Shown piece by piece: positions 56,721 to 64,000 of a stretch of DNA of 64,000 nucleotides. Positions within the stretch are counted from its first letter, which is position 1. Every line of letters starts with the position of its first letter. The DNA lies in NCBI GenBank assembly GCA_004794655.1, contig SMMW01000618.1, positions 992,001-1,056,000 on the forward strand, read 5' to 3'. The position numbers and the translations under genes were made by a program. The stretch is from Marisa cornuarietis. Its lineage: Eukaryota; Mollusca; Gastropoda; Architaenioglossa; Ampullariidae. The notes beneath the pieces were generated by a model. That model saw only the letters and a list, made by a program, of their open reading frames with translations, did not search any database and was not told the DNA's origin.

Positions 56721-58204
56721 TGAAGCAGTTTACAATAATAACGCATACAAAAGGTCGTCTTTGGGGAGGGAATACAACGCGTTCCTAGAGTAAAGCAAGG
56801 AGGAGAGGGAGGCTCAAACCATTGATCTCTCCCGAGACAGCGAAGTCATTCTAGTCTTACGTGAGCCCCGATCACTTGCAACGTCACTGCTCGCCCCGCA
56901 TCTCGCACGCAAACAACGCACGCTCTCGCTCGAAATGAGGCTTGGCGAGAACAGGAACCCAGCACCAGCGACGACTGGCTCCCGGACACGATATCTGTAA
57001 CACGAACCCCCCGACCGGAAAACGCGCGCCAGAGTAATGGTGGGTCAGAGAGAAAGACAAACAGAACAGGAAACCCTTTTTCTCCGCTGAGCTTACCCTA
57101 TCTTCAAACGTCTCCAGTTACGTCAAAAGCCTTTGCAGGCGGTACATTAAAATATCCGGTTTCCGCTGAAGCCTTAACACCTTGTTCCCAACAAAACGTT
57201 GTACTTGTGCTCTCAAGTTGGACTGCACCATATTTCATGTTTTCTTTTGCCGCCCATGGTCTTCAGAGGATCTCGAGTTCTCCCCTACCCTCCCACCCTC
57301 TGTCTCTCTCTTTCTCTTCCCTTGAAATGGACACTTGGCTAATTGCCCCAGCATCGAGGTCGTGCGCAGACGAGGAAAACAAGGAAGGAGATGAAGAGCT
57401 CCGAGATCGGTTTACCCCTGGACTTGTTTATGTTGCTGGCTCCCTTGACACTGCCAGTGGACTACATAGACACCTGGAATTCATGTCCATTCTGTAATCC
57501 CCTTTACAGGTCGGTCAGCGAATTCTGTTCCCAGGAAACCCCATCCTTCACTTCATCTTTACTTTAACCCTGAACACTAACCGCCTGACCAGCCTAAAAC
57601 CTAACCAACACCCTAACCCTACTTAGCCCTAAAGAATCGTAACTCTAACACAAACCCTCTCGCTCCCTTACGAAGTAACCTATGAAGCAAGCCTTAAGGG
57701 TTCTCGATCTATCAAGTTACAAACATCAAAACTAAAATAAAAGAACACAAAAGATATCCAGAGCAAACAAACCAAGTAGCAAAACTTCGATGTGTATTAA
57801 AACAAAACATGAACATCGAGTTCATAGTGTAAGAATGAAAAGAAATATATCTTTTGTTGCTGCGCTACAGCGGCTTTAAAAATACAGAACAGCAGTAAAA
57901 GTATACAACTGTTTATTTATCTGCAAGTCGCTTAGCTCGATAGAAAAGTGGAATGTCGTGTCTGGTCAAGCTGACTTCTACCTTGCGTGCAACAGCCCTT
58001 GGGTCCACCCGCCATGAGCACTTGCTGGTAAACAGTCTGAGGGTCTATAGCACGGGCGCACATGCTGTGACATGCAGGATCGAGGCGCGTGACCCACTTT
58101 AACGCCATTTTCAGCTGAGATGAAGACCACACCACACAGGGGTTTGAGTTTTTGTGTTTCAGACATGTGTGTTTCGAACTGAGTGAGATTTCTCACAACG
58201 AAAT
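56721..58204. other. Non-genic stretch
   Basis: No gene is supported. A B-box-like GGTTTGAGCC on the minus strand (~56813-56822) hints at a SINE. 57566-57650 is C/A-rich with telomere-like CCCTAACCCTA at 57611-57621 but no regular array. Confidence 0.45.
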
Positions 58205-58550
58205 TGATGGCGTATCTGCCAGCAGCGCTAGTGACGTATCTTAAAGAAGCATCGGTGACGTATCTTCTGTCAGTGTTAGCGACGTCCTCTATCAGCGTTA
58301 GTCACGTGTCTTCAGGCCACGTTCTAGTAGTGCCAGAGGGATTCTTTTACACACTGTTCATGGCTATCATCTAGTGACGTAGTGGTCAGTGGCGACTATT
58401 CTAGAAGAGTTAATATCTTCAACATGCGATGGCGGGTATCTTCTTGAGGGGTTAGTGACGTATATTCCAGAAGGGCTAGTGACGTACCTTGCACATGCGT
58501 TGGTGGTGTAGTGACGTGTACCTGAACGTTAGATGAGCTTTAGATGACGC
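58205..58550 (+). repeat. Degenerate tandem repeat rich in TGACGTA
   Basis: The TAGTGACGTATCTTC-type motif recurs: exact TGACGTA at 58232, 58256, 58375, 58456 and 58480, plus TGACGTG at 58512, with intervening GACGTC and TCACGTG variants. Spacing is irregular. TGACGTA is a CREB/ATF half-site-like sequence, but the array may be just a decayed minisatellite. Confidence 0.7.
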
Positions 58551-58849
58551 GTAATTCAAGGCGTCAGACTCGCCGGCCCCACTTACATTTAACCTCCTTT
58601 GAGTCTCGCGTTTACTTCTCCTACTTGCTTTTGCCAGTCATGGACACCTACTTCCCATCATGCAACACCTTTCCTGCAGCTCCGATTCTTAATTTAACCC
58701 TCCACGGTAGGTTTACTTACGGCTAGGAGGCATAATTTGCCGCCGGGGGGGGGGGGCATGGGCTTCAGATGACGAGGCGCTCCATCAACCATTCTCTCCG
58801 CTCTGCGGCTAGAAGCATTGGTTTCACGCATGCGCCGCAGCAGACTTTT

Positions 58850-59100
58850 ACGACATTGTCAACGTCCACAATACTGCATACATGACGACTTTGCGAATGT
58901 AAGCAATACAGTATACATTACATTATAAGATTCAACAACACGGCACACATTACGACATTGATAACGCCATCAAGACGGTGCACGTTACACAAAGCCATAC
59001 AACAAGCGTTATCACACTGGTCATGCCAAACAACAAAGTGTATATCAAGACATTGTTTATGTCCGCAATACAGTATACAACATTGTTAACGTCAACAAAA
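58850..59100. repeat. Degenerate tandem repeat (ACATTGTTAACGTC / AATACAGTATACA)
   Basis: CATTG-T-AACGTC-ACAA is followed by CAATACAGTATACA-type segments repeated about six times with heavy divergence. It is AT-rich and non-coding. Confidence 0.65.
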
Positions 59101-59210
59101 CCTGCTCCTATTTAGTGTTCCCGGATAACTCTTCTTTGAGTTACATCCTTTTGTCGCTGGCTGGGGATGTACTACGGCCAAGTGAGTGACACATCAGCAA
59201 AGTTACTTAC

Positions 59211-59287
59211 GGGCGAGGTTGAGACACAAGCAGCATTAGTAGACTGCCAAGAAGGCAGCAAAAAGCAAGAGCAAGGAAAGTCAACAT
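59211..59287 (-). CDS. Candidate signal-peptide first exon (unrecognised protein)
   Basis: On the minus strand TAAGCCGCCATGT gives a perfect GCCGCC start context with an in-frame stop just upstream. The frame encodes 25 residues, starting MLTFLALAFCCLLGSLLMLL and then VSQPR, a classic secretory leader or membrane anchor, and ends two bases into a codon at CGCCC|GTAAGT (59210), a consensus donor. Unspliced, the frame stops after one more codon. No second exon was recognised. The start overlaps AACATGGCGGC on the plus strand, a perfect match to the YY1 motif AANATGGCGGC, so the sequence may be a promoter element instead. Confidence 0.35.
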
Positions 59288-59400
59288 GGCGGCTTAGCCA
59301 CCCGGGTTATGTAGGTGTAACTTTGGGAAGGGACGGGGAGAAAAGATTGCCTAATTTAGAAAGCGATTTCATCAAAAGTCTGACACCTCAGGCTTAACTG

Positions 59401-60317
59401 CAAGTAAAAAAACCTAAATAATAATATAATAATAATAATCCCTTTTGATCCGAAAAGGGACGGCTAGAAAAGTCGACATTCACAACAACTCTGCATCTTT
59501 TCTAGTTGCTAGTGAACTGTTGAGCAGGTTCCAACAGTTTTCACCTCCGACAGTTTATCAATAGATCTCACGCTGCCATGTACGTAATGTTTCCTGCTTA
59601 GGAACAAAGGCTCCTGCCGAGTGTACCTTTTTAGCAGTTTCATTTTTCACCCCCTTACAGAACAAACTTGACAAACAAAGAAGGAAGTTGAAGGCTTACG
59701 GCTTAGAAGGAATAAAACCCACATGCGCGTGCTTAAGCGCTCAAAAGCGCATTGTCGGCAGAGGGCTAATAAATCAGTGCGGTGCACAGCAACATCATGT
59801 TGCAAAGTATTTTATTAGAGTTTATAATACGATTAGACGAAAAGAATACTTTCTTGCGTGCCAACCGCCCCTTGTTAAGAAATCTCTAATGCCGACAGAG
59901 CTAGACGGAAGAGAGGGAGGTACGAGGCCTTGAGAGAGAGAGAGAAAGAAAAAAAATAGTGTGTGTGTGTGTGAGAGTGAGAGAGAGAGAGTGTGTGTGT
60001 GTGTGTGTGAAAGAGAGAAAAAAATACTGCCATGAATAACACATTGTTAAGCACATCCTGAACCCTCTCGTTAAAATCTCAGGTCGACGAGAACAGTATA
60101 ACCTCGATAACAGTATTAAAAAAAGGTAAACGGAGGCAAGACCGACAAAAACGCGTAATGCACTCAAGTGCAGCGGCTGATTCACACACGCACGACAAGC
60201 TTGAATCCTAAAACTGTAGGACACACACACACACACAAACGCGCGCGCACACACACACACTTACTTAAGCGCCCACCGTTTTAAGTTCTGATCAGTACCA
60301 ACAGCTTTGGAAAGTGC
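59401..60317. other. Non-genic stretch with simple repeats
   Basis: An (AAT)n run at about 59420-59439 is followed by the hairpin CCCTTTT-GATCCG-AAAAGGG (59441-59460). A compound GT/GA/GT microsatellite lies at 59959-60009 and CA/GC tracts at 60221-60260. Confidence 0.6.
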
Positions 60318-60415
60318 GTGGACTGTAAGCAAGACATGGACTGTAGCCAAGTCGTGTGGACTGTAGGCAAGACATGGACTGTAGCCAAGTCGTGTGGACT
60401 GTAGGCAAGACAGGG
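60318..60415 (+). repeat. 38-bp tandem repeat, 2.6 copies
   Basis: Units start at 60318, 60356 and 60394. Each consists of two ~19-bp half-units (GTGGACTGTAGGCAAGACA and TGGACTGTAGCCAAGTCGT). Units 1 and 2 differ at one base. Confidence 0.95.
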
Positions 60416-62649
60416 ACTTCTAGATTATCAGCCGATTTCTTCGGTCAGCGGGTGGTTCCAGTTACAGAACCCCGCGACGAGATAATCTTACTTATTCTTC
60501 ATAATTACGTCCCCCGTCGTGCAGCATTTTGCCGCTGTCTCCATCACTCACCGCGCCGCTGCCGCTGACTAGCTACACCTCACGCAGCTGAAACATCCTG
60601 CCTCTCTCTTTCTCTCCCTTTCAAAAACCGTTCTATCCACTCTCTCACTGGAGGACAAAGAAAATGACGATGAAGAAAAGTCAACGACGAGGACAATCGT
60701 GACGACAGAGATGCCTTGGTGAGTGTTGTAACCAACAGTGATGTTGATTAGCGCCCCCTAACGACGTCCCAGTGGTAATCAGAGGCTGACCACAAACCAC
60801 CCGCCGCCTGTCCAGTCACTAAACCAGTAAGACCATGACAGCAATCATACTAAGAAGTAGTTGTACGACGTAGGATGTTTCTTTAGCAAGTATCAGTGCA
60901 CTCTACATCACGGAACGTAGCAACAAGAAATATTAACACATCGCGAGACTAACAATATCGACTCAAACTCCACCCATTCCCACCTCTACCCAAAAGAAGA
61001 TATTTGTTCAAATTGCTGCTTTCTTGACATGCCGATTTACCAAAAAAAAAAAAAAAAAATCATTGCTCTCCGCAGCAACCACCCTCCCCCATCTCCTTAT
61101 CCGTGATGTCGCCACCTCTCCCTGGAGGCACGTTCAAACACGACCTGTTTGCTTGGGTCTTATTTTTCAGTCGATGCGGGTGTCCAGTTACCCGACCTCT
61201 GGGTGCTGCAAAGGGGTGGTTGACGACTATGGTGCACTCGATGGCGGCAGCCGGAGTGTCGAGGCAGCAGTGACGGTGGGCGCGGAACTCAAAGTCAGGA
61301 AGCTGAGAGAGAGAGAGAATCTGGTGATGCCACCAACTCCTGAAGATGGCGGGTAGGGTTGACGTCATAAGGGTACGTGTTGGGAGCCCGGGACAGGTAA
61401 CGCCAGACACAAAAGTAGGTTAGGGCGTCCACAAACACATCAAGATATTAGTTACTACCAGGAATCAAGCCTTGCCAATAACCTCATCAGCTATAGTACA
61501 CAGATTTGTTGTAGGAAACATGTTATGAATTTTACCCACTGCGCCACACAGCTCGAGGGGAATCTGATTGAAGATTTGGGGTTTGGGTTGGGGGTGAGTA
61601 TGACAGGAGGAGACATCCACGAACATCAGTAACTGTGCGGTTAGACAGGTTGTTGTCTGACGGCAGGTTCACGCCATGTTCTCTAGAAACCGCCACCACA
61701 TTGGGGGTCTGATGACGGCGGCGCATCAAAGCCACTCACCTGTGACCTCTGAAAGGTGAGAAGCGATCTGAGACAAAGTCTGTGGAAAAGGAACAAAGGT
61801 TACAGTTCCACGTGTTTTAGTGCGGCAAACTGCTGACGTGTTAAGTGCATTCATGCACACACACACACACACACAAAGTATACATGTCAGAACTATTTAC
61901 CAAACTTCGAAATACCGAAAGCGTCTGAGCAGAAATAATTAGCATACGATATGGTGCGCAGGTCAAAGTCCCAGTAATGCTGTCACTTGGAGAGTAAGGT
62001 GTCGCTATCAAAATTCAAGAGGAGGCCACACAGGAGTGCATTTCGTGGACAGAACTCCTTCCCAGAGGGTTGTCTTTCCCCGTGTCGACCTCGCCCTGAA
62101 CAGCGAGACGGCGCAGGCAATCACCTGACCCCAGTGACCTGTCGTGACGTAGGCTGGAGTCGCGAAGACTACCCATGAATTGTCAGTCGTCAGCACACCA
62201 GAGGGGGCGGGATGACGACAGAACGAGACCATTCTTAAGTCACAAGAGAGTTCTAGACGAACGACGAACAGTCCTACAGATTCTACAAATAGGAACGGGC
62301 AAAAGGTCAGGAAAGAAACAGATGGTTTCTCATCTTTTTCTCCCCTCTTTTGGTCTCTCCTTGTTGTCTTTAGCTCATCTCTCTCTCTAACACGCGATGT
62401 GACTAAAAGGATGCTATAACTAGAGGAGTTTTTTTTCGGTTGTCTTAGATGACACACAGATAAGAGAGTTTCAAGACAATTAGTCTACGAACTGATTATC
62501 GATGTGTCCATGCGATAACGCTGAACACTTCTCATCTGTCTGCACTCGACTTGTGGCGATGAAAACCCACACAATCCAGTCAGGTTGTTTTTTGATCCGT
62601 AACTGGAAGTGACGACAGGAAGCCGTCAGGAAGGGCAAGGCAGCCAGTC
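60416..62649. other. Non-genic stretch
   Basis: No gene is supported. It contains poly(A) at 61042-61059 and (CA)n at 61857-61875. The overlapping 110- and 116-codon frames at 61024-61410 have no splice or family evidence. Confidence 0.45.
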
Positions 62650-63527
62650 ATGGCTGACGAGCACACAAGAGTGTGGCTGGTACAGGGCCTCCCTGCCCCT
62701 TCCCCCACTCGACCCTGCACGGACAGCGGTCACTGGGCCGAAGAAGCCTCTCCGTGGCGGCTGCTTGCATTAAGACGCCACTGGATCCCCCTCCCCCCTT
62801 CGCATCATACAAGTAATAAAGACACCTCGCATTCATCGCGCCTGATGCTTCCCATGAATCAAGGCGCGGGCACCGGCAAGACGAGACGCCAAATTCTCCG
62901 GCAGGGGAGGGGGAGATTACTCTGGAGCGGGCTCGCGTTACCGGGCTGTTGTCGGCCTTCCGATATGTCTTCACTAAATTCTGCCATCGCCTGCCTGCCG
63001 GACTGGATCCACCTTGTTGGTGCGCCAATGTCCGGGGACGTATCGCCTTCCCCTCGTCGCCTCTCTACGTGGTCGAATCTATTTCTGCTGTCCGACTGGC
63101 ATCGGGTCTGGAACAGGAAGTACCGTGGTTCTTTGCGCTCAGCGTCTACTGTCATCTAGTGCTTATTGGTTCGTAGGGGTGGGGGGATGGGGTGGATGGA
63201 CGTGGGCAGGGGGGGCTTCATTTTGATGCAGTGAGTTCTTGCTCATCGACCATGCGTGACTTCACGCAATGCGCAGCCGTGGTCGTGGAGAGGCGGATGT
63301 CCCCTTCTCGTCCTCGGGACCGCCGTCTTTCGTTTCCTAAAGACACTCGGCACGGCATCTTCCCTTTGGAAGGTTCTCCTTCTCCGTCATTTTATTTTCT
63401 GTTCCCATCTCCTGTCTCATCAAACATCCTAGCATCGTCCCATCTCGGCGGATGCGAATATGGCAAAAAGGGGGGTCAGGCAGAGGTCAGCAAAGAACTC
63501 TACTGCACTGCAAAACGCTCTTTGTAA
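62650..63527. other. GC-rich block with overlapping open frames
   Basis: Five overlapping open frames on both strands (up to 169 codons at 62650-63159, plus) coincide with locally GC-rich, CpG-rich DNA. The 169-codon frame starts GTCATGGCTGACG (MADEHTRVWLVQGLP), a fair start context, but its composition (P, S, R, L, W) is that of a GC-rich random frame, and no domain is recognised. It may be a CpG-rich promoter or 5' region. Confidence 0.25.
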
Positions 63528-64000
63528 AAACGAACTAATATATGCATAAATATTACATAACTGATGTTAGAGAATCATACAAAACGGATCTTTTTAAGCA
63601 CAGTTTATTGAGAAACCTTACAAGGACCATAACATTAAGGGAACGAGAGAAAGATCAAGCGTTTTTGTAGCAGCCACATATTGACAGGTGTCTTACCCAC
63701 GCATCACCTATACTCTAAATCTGTTATATTTAGTTATCAGGTTTATTACTAACGCACTATAAAGTTGTCAGTGGTCACTTCTGACATTGACTTGCAGAAA
63801 ATGTACACTTCTGACTGTCCAGTCTGCAGAGAGGTGTAAATGTAGAATCACCTCAACTACTAACGTCTGCAAGAGCGAGCAAGGCTACATTTTACATACC
63901 AGAGATAAGTTTGCACTTGACTTTCTGCCAAATATTTCTCGTTTAATTCGTTTAAGATCGGCACCGGTGGTCCAGTATACCTCAGATCGTATCAATCACG
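63528..64000. other. Non-genic AT-rich end of window
   Basis: No open frame, repeat or motif of note is seen. Confidence 0.6.

Noticed and set aside
58743..58757. G-homopolymer runs as G-quadruplex sites
   Set aside because: Single homopolymer runs of this kind recur across the window (for example 11158, 25780, 27498) and carry no loop structure.

Overview
This is eukaryotic DNA: one conserved gene in pieces, long introns and flanks, dense microsatellites, minisatellites and decayed transposons. There is no operon, CRISPR array or recognisable tRNA or rRNA gene. The conserved gene encodes a sine oculis-binding protein homologue (SOBP) of invertebrate type. Together with lophotrochozoan-style LINE and SINE fragments, this suggests a mollusc, most likely a gastropod. 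That assignment is inference.

Layout. Positions 1-8.5 kb are non-genic and repeat-rich: a SINE-like head, a pair of opposite-strand G-quadruplex tracts, a short inverted-repeat element whose second copy lies at 33 kb, a 1.9-kb block between 72-bp direct repeats, a 30-bp minisatellite, a transposon with AAGTGT/GGATTA subterminal repeats, and a 1.37-kb TA-flanked inverted-repeat transposon inside an older tandem array. Positions 8.5-17 kb hold little beyond one candidate exon and a LINE 3' end. Positions 17.2-18.6 kb (minus strand) hold a candidate lineage-specific gene for a small secreted protein.

The SOBP 3' part is on the minus strand. A 2,766-bp GC-rich terminal coding exon (19365-22130) follows a 5,407-bp intron (22131-27537) and a 167-bp exon (27538-27704). 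Together they encode the two FCS-type zinc fingers and the whole proline/serine-rich C-terminal part. No N-terminal SOBP exon was found in the remaining 36 kb upstream, so the gene probably starts outside the window.

Positions 27.7-64 kb are therefore most likely SOBP intron and/or 5' flank. They carry a SINE, a 33-bp minisatellite that decays towards one end, a frameshifted LINE (44-45 kb), a CpG-rich stretch with three ATGGCGTC motifs (50.4-51.1 kb), a 509-bp fold-back MITE with a 6-bp target duplication and a nested perfect palindrome (54.8-55.3 kb), another dead LINE (56 kb), degenerate tandem arrays including a TGACGTA-rich one (58 kb), and a tiny minus-strand exon candidate with a perfect Kozak context, a hydrophobic leader and a GTAAGT donor (59.2 kb). 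I see no multi-gene system. The best novel leads are the nested fold-back MITE, the secreted-protein candidate near SOBP, and the short first-exon candidates.
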